This document shows positions 1 to 8,230 of a stretch of 64,000 nt of DNA, piece after piece. Source of the DNA: Pseudolabrys taiwanensis (GTDB lineage: Bacteria; Pseudomonadota; Alphaproteobacteria; Rhizobiales; Xanthobacteraceae). Made by a program: the position numbers and the translations under genes. Below the pieces are notes generated by a model. That model was not told the origin of the DNA, did no database searches, and saw only the letters and a program-made list of their open reading frames with translations. The stretch is taken from the NCBI RefSeq assembly GCF_003367395.1, contig NZ_CP031417.1, positions 4,985,501 through 5,049,500 on the forward strand, read 5' to 3'. Each line of letters starts with the position of its first letter. Position 1 is the first letter of the stretch.

Positions 1-2
1 GG

Positions 3-866
3 CGGAGTGCCGCCTATGCGTCGAACTCCGAAATCTTTCTGATGTGGATGGTGGGCACCTCGACGGTGCTGCTCACGGTCGCCATCATCTTCCTGCGCAA
101 TCAGATACGGCCGATCCTGCGGCTTGCCGACGCCGCCGAAAGTTTCGGCAAAGGCCGCGACGTGCCGAATTTCCGCCCGCGCGGCGCGCGCGAGGTGCGG
201 CGCGCGGCACAGGCTTTCATCGAGATGAAGACGCGTGTCGAGCGCATGATGGAGCAACGTACGGCGATGCTCGCCGGCGTGTCCCATGACCTGCGCACCA
301 TCCTGACCCGCTTCAAGCTCGAACTGGCGCTGATCGACAGTCCCGAGACCGAGCCGATGAAGCGCGACGTCGACGAAATGGCGCGCATGCTGGAGGCGTA
401 TCTCGCCTTCGCGCGCGGCGATCTCGGCGAGAGCGCGGCGCCGACCGACATGGCGGAGTTCTTGGAAGAGCTGAAGCTCGACGCCGAGCGCCACGGCCAC
501 CGGACCACCGTGGTGTTTCACGGCACGCCGATCGTCACCGTGCGGCCGGCCGCGTTCAAGCGTTGTCTCGGCAATCTCGTGTCGAACGCCGCGCGTTACG
601 CGCGGTCGATTTCCATCACCGGCCATCGCGATCACCGCTATCTGACGGTGACGGTGGACGACGACGGGCCGGGCATCCCGGTGGATCAGCGCGAGGAAGT
701 GTTCAAGCCGTTCCTGCGGCTGGACGATGCGCGCAATCAGGATGAGGGCGGCACCGGGCTCGGCTTGGCGATCGCGCGCGATATCGCACGCTCGCACGGC
801 GGCGATATCTCGCTCGGCGACAGTCCGTTGGGCGGACTGCGCGCGACGGTCAGGGTGCCTGTGTAG
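3..866 (+). CDS. EnvZ-type sensor histidine kinase (5' end outside window)
   Basis: Inner-membrane histidine kinase of the OmpR/EnvZ type, cut by the left window edge: the frame is open from base 3 with no start needed, so the 287 residues seen are the C-terminal part of a protein usually about 450 long. In order: a transmembrane segment (WMVGTSTVLLTVAIIFL), a HAMP linker (NQIRPILRLADAAESFG), the phosphorylation helix with SHDLRT, an N box (NLVSNAARYA), and ATP-lid boxes DDGPGIP and GTGLGLAIA. The residue after HDLRT is Ile where the family normally has Pro. The partner response regulator would lie upstream, outside the window. The kinase class is certain; assignment to EnvZ rests on the HAMP/H-box style. 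Confidence 0.9.
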   Translation, partial: RSAAYASNSEIFLMWMVGTSTVLLTVAIIFLRNQIRPILRLADAAESFGKGRDVPNFRPRGAREVRRAAQAFIEMKTRVERMMEQRTAMLAGVSHDLRTILTRFKLELALIDSPETEPMKRDVDEMARMLEAYLAFARGDLGESAAPTDMAEFLEELKLDAERHGHRTTVVFHGTPIVTVRPAAFKRCLGNLVSNAARYARSISITGHRDHRYLTVTVDDDGPGIPVDQREEVFKPFLRLDDARNQDEGGTGLGLAIARDIARSHGGDISLGDSPLGGLRATVRVPV

Positions 867-907
867 AAATTTTTCGACGGGCTATGCCCGGCTATGACAT
901 CAACGGT

Positions 908-1609
908 TTACGCCGCGTCGACTTCGGGCTCTTCGTCCTCGTAGCGATAACGCCGGCGGCGCCGTGGGCCGCGCAGCGCGCACGGGATGGCGCAGAGATC
1001 GCCGATGAAGCCGTCCCAGCGTTCGGCCGCCGCGAGCCCGCGATCGAGCGCGGCCATGGTGCGGTCGTGGCCTTCCGATTCATCGTCGACCCACACGCTC
1101 AGCACGCGCGCGAACATCAATGCCCCGCCTTGCGCGCGCAGGGCGCCGCGCGGGCCGGCCGCGCTGATGCCGGCGGCTTCCAGCATCCATCTTTGCGAGC
1201 GCACGGCCATGGCGTTGAGAGCGAGCGCGAGAGAGGGATGGCGTCGCGCCGAATACATCACCGAGCGCATGGCTTCCTTGTAGGGCGCGAGGACCTCGAG
1301 GCGGCGCATCAGCACGTCGAACAGCCGCTCGCGCGGCGGTTCTTCGCTCATGTCGTCTTCGCTGCCGGACAGGACCTTGTTGTCGATATCCTTGATGTGG
1401 CCGGCGTAGATCGCCAGCACCGAGCCGAACGCGGCGCGCAGCTGCGAGAGCTTCAGGCCGGCGCGGCCGGCGACCTCCGCCAGTCCGATCTCCTCCAGAG
1501 GACGCTCGGCGAGCAGCGCCATCAAGGCATCCATGGCCTTGTCGCGGTCGGAGGTGCCGCGCGGCGGCGGTGGCGATGCAGGCGCTTTTCTGGACGGTCG
1601 GCGGGCCAT
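908..1609 (-). CDS. TetR-family regulator, COQ9-like C-terminal half
   Basis: A 233-residue protein with a basic N-terminus, a TetR-type helix-turn-helix (LAEVAGRAGLKLSQLRAAFG) near residues 45-75, and an all-helical C-terminal half resembling the COQ9/TetR fold (RERLFDVLMRRLEVLAPYKEA, MLEAAGI). It ends in an unusual Arg/Glu/Asp-rich tail (RRRRRYRYEDEEPEVD). I chose the ATG at 1609 because a GGGAG ribosome binding site lies just upstream; an upstream in-frame start at 1666 is unsupported. It is convergent with the sensor kinase and follows proC on the same strand. Target genes are unknown. A lipid/ubiquinone-linked role by analogy with COQ9 is only an inference. Confidence 0.8.
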   Translation of the reverse strand: MARRPSRKAPASPPPPRGTSDRDKAMDALMALLAERPLEEIGLAEVAGRAGLKLSQLRAAFGSVLAIYAGHIKDIDNKVLSGSEDDMSEEPPRERLFDVLMRRLEVLAPYKEAMRSVMYSARRHPSLALALNAMAVRSQRWMLEAAGISAAGPRGALRAQGGALMFARVLSVWVDDESEGHDRTMAALDRGLAAAERWDGFIGDLCAIPCALRGPRRRRRYRYEDEEPEVDAA

Positions 1610-1675
1610 GGCGCTCTCCCTTTTTGTTCGCTTCCCAGAAATGTAGGAACGCGAAAGGGGCGCCACCAGGGCAGA

Positions 1676-2527
1676 TCAGCCGGCCAATTCGCGCCCACGC
1701 CGGGTTGCAGCGGCGATGGCTTTCGTCAGCAAGGCGTCGAAGCCGCCCGGTCCCATGAGGACTTCGAGCGCGGCGGCCGTCGTGCCGCCCGGCGAGGTCA
1801 CATTCTGTCGCAGCGTGGCCGCATCGAGCGGCGAGCGGTGCAGCAATTCGCCCGACCCGGCCACGGTTTCGCGCGCGAGCTTCGCCGCGAGCGTGGCCGG
1901 CAGGCCGGCGGCGACGCCCGCCTGCGCCATCGCTTCGGCAAGCAGGAAGACATAAGCGGGTCCGGAGCCCGACACGGCGGTGACGGCATCCATCAAGCGC
2001 TCGTCGTCGACCCATTCCACGGTGCCGATGGCGGCGAGGAGATCCGAGGCGAGCTTGCGCTGCGCGCGCGACACATTCTTGTTGGCGACCGCCACGGTGA
2101 TGCCGCGGCCGATCGCGGCCGGCGTGTTCGGCATGGCGCGGACGATGGCGGTGCCCTTCGGCAGCTTGTCCTCGAGGAAGGCCAAGGTGCGGCCGGCCAT
2201 GATCGAGACGATGAGCGTGCCTTTGCCGACGTGAAGGCCGAGCGGCGGCACGGCGTCCGGCGCGATCTGCGGCTTCACCGCGATGACGATGGCACCGGCC
2301 GCGGCGGCCTTCGCCTTGGGACCGGTTTTCGGATTAACGGTCACGCCGCGCTTGCCGAGCGCCTTGATGGCCTTGCCCGGCTGCGGCTCGATGATCGCCG
2401 TCTTCTTCGGCGCGAGGCCGCGCGCCAGCCAGCCGTCGAGCATGGCCTGGCCCATCTTGCCGGCGCCGACAAGCAGCAGCGGACCTTTGAATTTGGCGAG
2501 CGGTTTGGTGTTGGGTTTGCGAGCCAT
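1676..2527 (-). CDS. proC: Pyrroline-5-carboxylate reductase
   Basis: Cytoplasmic NAD(P)H-dependent enzyme of the last step of proline synthesis. The 283-residue length is normal. The N-terminal Rossmann motif LLVGAGKMGQAML is at about residues 17-29, the KPQ segment of the cofactor site follows, and the C-terminal dimerisation part carries SGSGPAYVFLLAEAM and the family-typical TSPGGTTAAALE. It lies between ybjN and the TetR-like gene on the same strand, a ybjN-proC neighbourhood common in Rhizobiales. Confidence 0.95.
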   Translation of the reverse strand: MARKPNTKPLAKFKGPLLLVGAGKMGQAMLDGWLARGLAPKKTAIIEPQPGKAIKALGKRGVTVNPKTGPKAKAAAAGAIVIAVKPQIAPDAVPPLGLHVGKGTLIVSIMAGRTLAFLEDKLPKGTAIVRAMPNTPAAIGRGITVAVANKNVSRAQRKLASDLLAAIGTVEWVDDERLMDAVTAVSGSGPAYVFLLAEAMAQAGVAAGLPATLAAKLARETVAGSGELLHRSPLDAATLRQNVTSPGGTTAAALEVLMGPGGFDALLTKAIAAATRRGRELAG

Positions 2528-2613
2528 CTATCTCTCCGCCGTCATCGCCCACGAAGCGGGCAATCCGGTAAGCGCCGGCGCTACGATCGATAATCGGCGC
2601 CCCGATGTACTGG

Positions 2614-2635
2614 ATGCCCCGCTTTCGCGGGGCAT
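2614..2635. repeat. Short palindrome between proC and ybjN
   Basis: A perfect 9-bp stem (ATGCCCCGC / GCGGGGCAT) with a TTTC loop. It belongs to the dispersed family of short 'GATGCCC...GGGCATGAC' palindromes seen elsewhere in this window. No T-run follows, so it is a repeat element rather than an obvious terminator. Confidence 0.7.
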
Positions 2636-2664
2636 GACAAGAGGGAGTATGACAGTGTGAGGCG

Positions 2665-3165
2665 CTACGCCTCGCCGGAGGTCTCGAACATCGCGGCGTC
2701 GAGCGCTTCCTTCGCGCTCTTGCCGGCCCACACCACGAACTGGAAGGCGCTGAAATAGCGCTCGCAGGTATCGACCGCCGTGCCGAGCAGGGATTCGCAC
2801 TGACGGCCCGAGGCCTCCACGCCGCCGGCGAGCACCAACGCGTGCCGGAACATCACGATGCCTTCCTTGATCCAAAGATCGTAGTGCCCGACCCACAGCC
2901 GCTCGTTGATCATCGAGATCAACGCCTGCACTTCGGCGCGGCGGCGCTCCGGTACCTTGAGGTCGAAAGCGCAGGCGAGGTGCAGCGCCTCGATGTCGCA
3001 CATCCAGGTGTAGGACAGCTGATAATCTGTCCACTTGCCGGTAACGAGAATGGTGATCTCGTCGTCACCCAACCGTTCGAACGACCAATCATTGCCGCTC
3101 GCCAAGCGCTCGACCACGTCGAGCGGGTTGATCGGGGAATCGTCCGTGTAGCTCGTGAGGGACAT
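2665..3165 (-). CDS. YbjN-domain protein
   Basis: A 166-residue soluble protein of the YbjN family (type III secretion chaperone-like fold). Recognised from the run of short strands and helices (DWSFERLGDDEITILVTG, then the helix around MINERLWVGHYDLW) and from its place directly upstream of proC. The start at 3165 has a GGAG ribosome binding site; the frame runs upstream to 3213 but nothing supports an earlier start. Family members are linked to stress and surface phenotypes in E. coli, but the biochemical function is unknown. Confidence 0.8.
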   Translation of the reverse strand: MSLTSYTDDSPINPLDVVERLASGNDWSFERLGDDEITILVTGKWTDYQLSYTWMCDIEALHLACAFDLKVPERRRAEVQALISMINERLWVGHYDLWIKEGIVMFRHALVLAGGVEASGRQCESLLGTAVDTCERYFSAFQFVVWAGKSAKEALDAAMFETSGEA

Positions 3166-3503
3166 AACGTCTCCACATTGCCGAATGGAGCGAGGGGAAA
3201 CGCACGCCACCACACGCGCGCGGTTAAGATTCGACTCCGAACGGAGTCCAAAACCGCGTTGAAACTGAGGTTACGAGCTGCCCTTGACGGCGAGAGCGAA
3301 TCACGAGGCTATTTGACTATAACCCGCTCGATTCCGCTCGCCAAAGGCAACGTCGAGGGGGAGTGAGCCGTGATTTGCGGAATCCGCGCAACCCGGCAGG
3401 GGCTGAATCTCCACAGACTATCGGGGCATGTGGAGAACTGCCCGTGGATAACCCTCTCGTCATTCGGCTCGCGCCTTCGAGGCGTCCCCGAATGACAACG
3501 GTC
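3166..3503. other. Intergenic region between ybjN and prs
   Basis: 338 bases with no gene I can support. It holds two short inverted repeats: GACTCC/GGAGTC near 3230-3248, and GTCATTCGG (3459-3467) pairing with CCGAATGAC (3487-3495) just downstream of the prs stop codon. The second could act in 3'-end formation of prs but lacks a T-run. Confidence 0.5.
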
Positions 3504-4454
3504 TCAGTCGAACAGGCTCGACACCGACTCTTCGGACGCCGTGCGCTCGATCGCTTCGCCGATCAGCGACGCGATCGACAGAATGCGAATGTTCGGCGTC
3601 GCCAGAACGGCGCTGGTCGGCTGAATGGAGTCGGTGATCACCAGCTCCTTCAGGCGCGACTTGCCGATGCGCTCGACCGCGCCGCCCGACAGCACGCCGT
3701 GGCTGATATAGGCGTACACCGCCTTGGCACCCTGCTTGAGCAGCGCATCGGCCGCGTTCACCAGCGTGCCGCCTGAATCGACGATGTCGTCGACCAGCAC
3801 GCAGGTGTGTCCGGCGACTTCGCCGATCACGTTCATCACTTCGGATTCGCCGGGCCGCTCGCGGCGCTTGTCGACGATGGCGAGCGGTGCGTTGATGCGC
3901 TTGGCTAGGCCGCGCGCGCGCGCAACGCCGCCGACGTCGGGCGATACGACCATGACGTTCTCGAGCTCGCGCTCCTTGATGTCGCGCACCATCAGCGGCG
4001 AGGCATAGAGGTTGTCGGTCGGAATATCGAAGAAGCCCTGGATCTGCCCGGCGTGCAGGTCGAGCGTCATCACGCGGTCGGCGCCGGCGCGGGTGATCAG
4101 ATTGGCGACGAGCTTGGCCGAGATCGGCGCGCGCGGGCCCGGCTTACGATCTTGGCGGGCATAGCCGAAATAGGGGATCACCGCCGTGATGCGGCGCGCC
4201 GACGCGCGGCGCAGCGCGTCCATGATGATCAGCAATTCCATCAGGTGGTCGTTGGCGGGAAACGACGTCGACTGGATCACGAAGACGTCGGCGCCGCGGA
4301 CGTTCTCCTGGATCTCGACGAAGATTTCCATGTCGGCGAAACGCCGGACCACTGCTTTGGTCAGTTGCTGACCGAGATGCGCCGCGATCCCTTGTGCGAG
4401 CGCAGGATTCGAGTTGCCGGCGACGAGCTTGATCGCCCCGTTCTTGCCCGTCAT
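3504..4454 (-). CDS. prs: Ribose-phosphate pyrophosphokinase
   Basis: Makes PRPP from ribose-5-phosphate and ATP for nucleotide, histidine and tryptophan synthesis; cytoplasmic hexamer. The 316-residue length is normal. The regulatory/ATP region includes [20 protein letters not shown], the flexible catalytic loop is [11 protein letters not shown], the metal-binding histidine segment is [11 protein letters not shown], and the PRPP-binding loop is [13 protein letters not shown] near residues 215-227. The lipoprotein gene lies 123 bp upstream on the same strand, a common arrangement in Rhizobiales. Confidence 0.97.
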   Translation of the reverse strand: MTGKNGAIKLVAGNSNPALAQGIAAHLGQQLTKAVVRRFADMEIFVEIQENVRGADVFVIQSTSFPANDHLMELLIIMDALRRASARRITAVIPYFGYARQDRKPGPRAPISAKLVANLITRAGADRVMTLDLHAGQIQGFFDIPTDNLYASPLMVRDIKERELENVMVVSPDVGGVARARGLAKRINAPLAIVDKRRERPGESEVMNVIGEVAGHTCVLVDDIVDSGGTLVNAADALLKQGAKAVYAYISHGVLSGGAVERIGKSRLKELVITDSIQPTSAVLATPNIRILSIASLIGEAIERTASEESVSSLFD

Positions 4455-4577
4455 CCGGAAAACCCCACTGCTTTTGCGAAATGCGGCGTGGTCATAACAA
4501 GGTGAAAGGCATGCGGCAATACGCCCCGAAATCGCTGTCCCACGCGAGTTTTCGACAGGATAAATGCAGCCTTAGCC

Positions 4578-5255
4578 CTAGCGGCTGAGGGCCGACAGCG
4601 ACAGCGTCTCGGTGTCCGACAGCGAGGCGCTCGGCGTGCCGGTGCCGCCCTGGGCCGGATCGACCTTGGCTTGCGGGATGCGGAAAATACCGGAGGCCTC
4701 CGGTGAGGAATCGTTGACGCTGACCAGCGTCCCTTCTGGCGGGTCGGCCGGGGCCGCGGCCGGCGCCGTGCCGGGGGCTACTTCCGGCGAGGTGAGGAAG
4801 CTGGCGAGCTGATCCATGCTCGTTTGCGCGATTCGCTTCAGCATTGCGCTGTCGGCGACGGTCCAGGCGTCGCGCGGATGGCTCTTGGCGGTCTCTTCGC
4901 CGGTGATACGCAGGGCGCGGTTCTCGTCCTTGTCGAAGACGTCCCAGACCCAGGAGATCGTCGTGCGATCCTTCGCCACGTTGGCCGCGAGATAGCCGCG
5001 CACACGGTAGACCGACTGCTGCTCGCGCGAAATGACCGCGAGTTGGCGCGATTGCGCCTCGGCGCTCAGGTTCTGCACCAATGTGGCGAATTGCGTCTGC
5101 GGTGGACCGTCGATGGATTCGAAGGCGACAGTGGCGCCGCGCGGCATGGCTGTCATGGGCTGTGCGCCGTTCTCGTTGCAACCGGAGAGTGCCGCCGCGC
5201 AGACGACGGTCAGCAATGCGTGGCTTATGGCTCGACCGCCTAAGCTCCACTTCAT
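4578..5255 (-). CDS. Predicted lipoprotein of unknown function
   Basis: A 225-residue lipoprotein. The signal peptide ends in the lipobox LSGC at residues 22-25, followed by Asn. The mature part has a mixed alpha/beta domain (VRGYLAANVAKDRTTISWVWD) and a Pro/Ala-rich C-terminal tail (SPEVAPGTAPAAAPADPPEG). I recognise no functional motif. It sits between prs and pgeF on the same strand, an arrangement seen in related genomes. Export through the neighbouring Lgt is implied only by the lipobox. Confidence 0.8.
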   Translation of the reverse strand: MKWSLGGRAISHALLTVVCAAALSGCNENGAQPMTAMPRGATVAFESIDGPPQTQFATLVQNLSAEAQSRQLAVISREQQSVYRVRGYLAANVAKDRTTISWVWDVFDKDENRALRITGEETAKSHPRDAWTVADSAMLKRIAQTSMDQLASFLTSPEVAPGTAPAAAPADPPEGTLVSVNDSSPEASGIFRIPQAKVDPAQGGTGTPSASLSDTETLSLSALSR

Positions 5256-5368
5256 CCAGCACCCCCGCAGCCTGCTTAGCCGACGCCCCCGCGTATGATT
5301 AAAATACTGTTAAGGTCGGCCGCCGTCCAGCCGCCGAGCATGCGACGATGTGCCGGGGTGCAGAGGGG

Positions 5369-6136
5369 CTATTCGCCGAGGGCGATGGCGTTGATGTGCC
5401 GCCCGTAATCGGGCTCGCCGCGCTGTGTGGTGCGCCGGTAACTGTAGAACCGGTCCGGCTCGGCGTAAGTGCACAGGCCGAGATCTGTGAAATTACCGAC
5501 GCCAGCGCGTGCCATGCGGTCGGCGATATAGCTCTTGAGGTCGAACATCGCGTGGCCCGGCCGCTCCGAGTCGGTGAAGAAGCGCGCGTTGTCGACATCG
5601 GCGGCGAGGAAGCGCTCGACGAATTCCGGACCCACTTCGTAATTCGGCCGGCTGATGGTCGGTCCGAGCGCGGCAACGATGCGTGACCGATCGGCGCCGA
5701 GCTTCTCCATTTCCGCCAGCGTCGCTTCGATTACCCCGGTGAATGCGCCGCGCCAGCCCGCATGCGCCGCGCCGATCACGCCGGCATCGGCGTCGGCGAA
5801 CAGCAGCGGGCCGCAGTCGGCGGTGGACACGCCGATGGCGAGGCCCGGCTTGCGCGTGACGACCGCGTCTGCGCGTGGCCGCGTTTCGGCCGTCCACGGC
5901 GCGTCGGCCACGGCGACCTCGGCCGAATGGATTTGGTAGGGCGTGATCAGATGGTTCGGCGCGACGCCGAGCGCCGCCGCCATCCGGGCGCGGTTTTCGG
6001 CTACCCTCTCGGGCGCATCGTTCGAGCCGACGCCGCCGTTCAGCGAGGCATAGATGCCTTCCGAAATTCCGCCGTCGCGCGTGAAGAAGGCGTGGCGGAT
6101 GCGGGGGAGCTGGGTGAGGGTCGGTGCTTGGATCAT
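5369..6136 (-). CDS. pgeF: Purine nucleosidase-type protein PgeF (YfiH/laccase domain)
   Basis: Member of the YfiH/DUF152 family, once called polyphenol oxidase and now known for purine nucleoside phosphorylase or deaminase activity and for peptidoglycan editing in E. coli. The 255-residue length fits. Metal-site residues are visible in TPYQIHSAEV, STADCGPLL and GAAHAGWRG. A GTG at 6172, directly after the midA stop, could extend it by 12 residues through coupled initiation; I chose the ATG at 6136 for family length. Last gene of an apparent lgt-midA-pgeF operon. Confidence 0.92.
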   Translation of the reverse strand: MIQAPTLTQLPRIRHAFFTRDGGISEGIYASLNGGVGSNDAPERVAENRARMAAALGVAPNHLITPYQIHSAEVAVADAPWTAETRPRADAVVTRKPGLAIGVSTADCGPLLFADADAGVIGAAHAGWRGAFTGVIEATLAEMEKLGADRSRIVAALGPTISRPNYEVGPEFVERFLAADVDNARFFTDSERPGHAMFDLKSYIADRMARAGVGNFTDLGLCTYAEPDRFYSYRRTTQRGEPDYGRHINAIALGE

Positions 6137-6172
6137 GGCCGCAATATAAGAGTCGCGGTGGGCTTCGGCCAC

Positions 6173-7270
6173 TCAGTCGAAGGCGGGCGGCACGCCGAGG
6201 GCCCTCGGCGCAAAGGCAACAGCCTTGAACAGGCCGCCCATCTGGCTGCGGCCGTAGCCTGTCAGCCGCTCCAGCGCCGAATCGATCTGCGCGGCGGCCC
6301 CCGGCTGCGCCCGCTCGCGCAATCGCGCCGCGCGTGTCTCGATGCCGAGGCGGCGCAACAGCTCGCCCTGGTCGATGGGCCCATAACCGGCAGGCCCCAT
6401 CGCCTCGACCGCGCGCTTGAGGGCCTGGAAGTCGACATGCGCGGTGAGATCGATCTCGCCCGGCGACGTCAGAGGATCGGCATATGCGTGCCGGCCGACC
6501 GCCTGCAGCGTGTCGCCGACGTCGCTTTCGGCATGGCCGTAGTCGATCACCAGGGCAGCGCCGCCGTTCTTGGCCACACGGCGTCCGAGACTCATGGCCG
6601 CGCGCTCATCGCGCCATTCGAAAATGGCATCGGCCGGCGCGTCGCGCACGGACTTCGGCAGGATCGTCTCGAACTTTGGCAGTGGATCGGCGGCGTGACA
6701 GAAGGCCAGCTTGCCCTCCGCATCAATATCGATGCAGCGCTCGTGCCAGCCGCGCGCCGTCTTGATGGCCTGGCACACCGGCAACGCATCGAAGAATTCG
6801 TTGGCGACGATGATGCCCGGCCCGGGCGGCACATCCTCGAGCGTGTCGTGCCAGAAGATCGGCGTCGCGGGGCCTTGCAGCGTGCGCTCCTGCTGCACGC
6901 GCAGGATCGGATTGATTTCGACGAGATGCACCACGGCGGCTTCGCGCAGACCCGGCATGACGTTGAGCGCGCGCAGCGCATCTTTCATCAAGGTGCCGCG
7001 GCCGGGCCCGAGCTCGATCAGCCGGACGTTCTCCGGCGAGCCCATCTTCTTCCAGGTCGCCGCCATCCATAGTCCGATCAGCTCGCCGAACATCTGGCTG
7101 ATTTCCGGCGCGGTGACGAAATCGCCGCGGGCGCCGAGCGGATCGCGCGTGGTGTAATAGCCGTACTGAGGATGGCTGAGGCAGAGCGCCATGTACTCGT
7201 TGACCGGCATCGGACCGGCCGCCTTGATGCGGCGGCGAATTTCGATCTCGAGCGGCGTTGGGTCGGTCAT
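6173..7270 (-). CDS. MidA/NDUFAF7-family protein methyltransferase
   Basis: S-adenosylmethionine-dependent methyltransferase of the MidA/NDUFAF7 (DUF185) family. The eukaryotic relative methylates an arginine of the NDUFS2 subunit during complex I assembly; the bacterial target is inferred. 365 residues. Family signatures: MPVNEYMALCLSHPQYGYY near the N-terminus, TAPEISQMFGELIG, and the SAM-binding ELGPGRGTLMKD near residues 95-106. Its ATG overlaps the lgt stop codon, so the two are translationally coupled. Confidence 0.92.
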   Translation of the reverse strand: MTDPTPLEIEIRRRIKAAGPMPVNEYMALCLSHPQYGYYTTRDPLGARGDFVTAPEISQMFGELIGLWMAATWKKMGSPENVRLIELGPGRGTLMKDALRALNVMPGLREAAVVHLVEINPILRVQQERTLQGPATPIFWHDTLEDVPPGPGIIVANEFFDALPVCQAIKTARGWHERCIDIDAEGKLAFCHAADPLPKFETILPKSVRDAPADAIFEWRDERAAMSLGRRVAKNGGAALVIDYGHAESDVGDTLQAVGRHAYADPLTSPGEIDLTAHVDFQALKRAVEAMGPAGYGPIDQGELLRRLGIETRAARLRERAQPGAAAQIDSALERLTGYGRSQMGGLFKAVAFAPRALGVPPAFD

Positions 7271-8091
7271 CAGGGGCTCCGCGCCGGATGCTTCATTGCG
7301 TAAGCAATAAAGGCAAGTCCGGCGATGAACAGCGGAATCGACAACAACTGGCCCATGGTGGCGCCGCCCCAGAGAAAGCCGAGCTGCGCATCCGGTTCGC
7401 GGAAGAACTCGCAGGTCGAGCGGGCGATCGCATAAAGCGTGGCGAAAGCGCCGACGATCAGGCCGGGGCGCTTGAGCGCGCCCATGCGGATCATCACCGC
7501 GAGGGCGATGAACAGGACGAGACCCTCGAGCGTCGCCTCATAGAGCTGGCTCGGGTGGCGCGGGATCGGTCCGCCGGTCGGAAACACCATGGCCCACGGC
7601 ACGTCGGCGGGGCGGCCCCACAATTCGCCGTTGATGAAGTTGGCGATGCGGCCAAGGAATAGCCCGATCGGCCCGACCGCGCAGGTCAGGTCACCGAGCG
7701 ACAGAATCGACAAGCCGCGCTTGCGGGCGAACAGCACCACCGCCAGCACGCAGCCGGTGAAGCCGCCGTGGAAGGACATACCGCCCTGCCAGAGCTGAAA
7801 GATCTCCAGCGGGTGGGCGGCGAAAAACGGCAGATTGTAGAAGAGCACGTAGCCGATGCGGCCACCGAGAATAATGCCGAACGTGACCCACAGCACGAAG
7901 TCGTCGAACACGACGACCGTAAAGGGCGCCTTGCCGCCCCACAGCCGCTCCGAGCGGATGAGCACGCGGGCATAGGCCCAGCCGATCAGAATGCCGAAGA
8001 TGTAGGCGAGCGCGTACCAGCGGATCGCGAGCGGGCCGATGTGGATCAGCACCGGGTCGAAGGTCGGGTAGGGAATTACGAGCAAGGGCAT
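7270..8091 (-). CDS. lgt: Prolipoprotein diacylglyceryl transferase
   Basis: Inner-membrane enzyme that moves diacylglycerol from phosphatidylglycerol to the lipobox cysteine of prolipoproteins. 273 residues with about seven hydrophobic segments. Diagnostic motifs: HGGFTGC, the Lgt signature [14 protein letters not shown], and [10 protein letters not shown] chose the ATG at 8091 because the protein then starts at the family's usual position; the frame extends to 8169. First gene of the lgt-midA-pgeF set. Lipoproteins such as the one at 4578-5255 are expected substrates. Confidence 0.96.
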   Translation of the reverse strand: MPLLVIPYPTFDPVLIHIGPLAIRWYALAYIFGILIGWAYARVLIRSERLWGGKAPFTVVVFDDFVLWVTFGIILGGRIGYVLFYNLPFFAAHPLEIFQLWQGGMSFHGGFTGCVLAVVLFARKRGLSILSLGDLTCAVGPIGLFLGRIANFINGELWGRPADVPWAMVFPTGGPIPRHPSQLYEATLEGLVLFIALAVMIRMGALKRPGLIVGAFATLYAIARSTCEFFREPDAQLGFLWGGATMGQLLSIPLFIAGLAFIAYAMKHPARSP

Positions 8092-8230
8092 GCTGGAGTC
8101 CGGATACACGGCCAGGTGCGCGCCCCCGCGCGCCGCCGTAAGAGAGTCGCCATAGGCGACTGGTAGCATGCCCCGCCTTGCAGCGGGATGACCGGTTTGG
8201 CGTTCTCCTCAAACGTCGAGGCTGTTCGGG

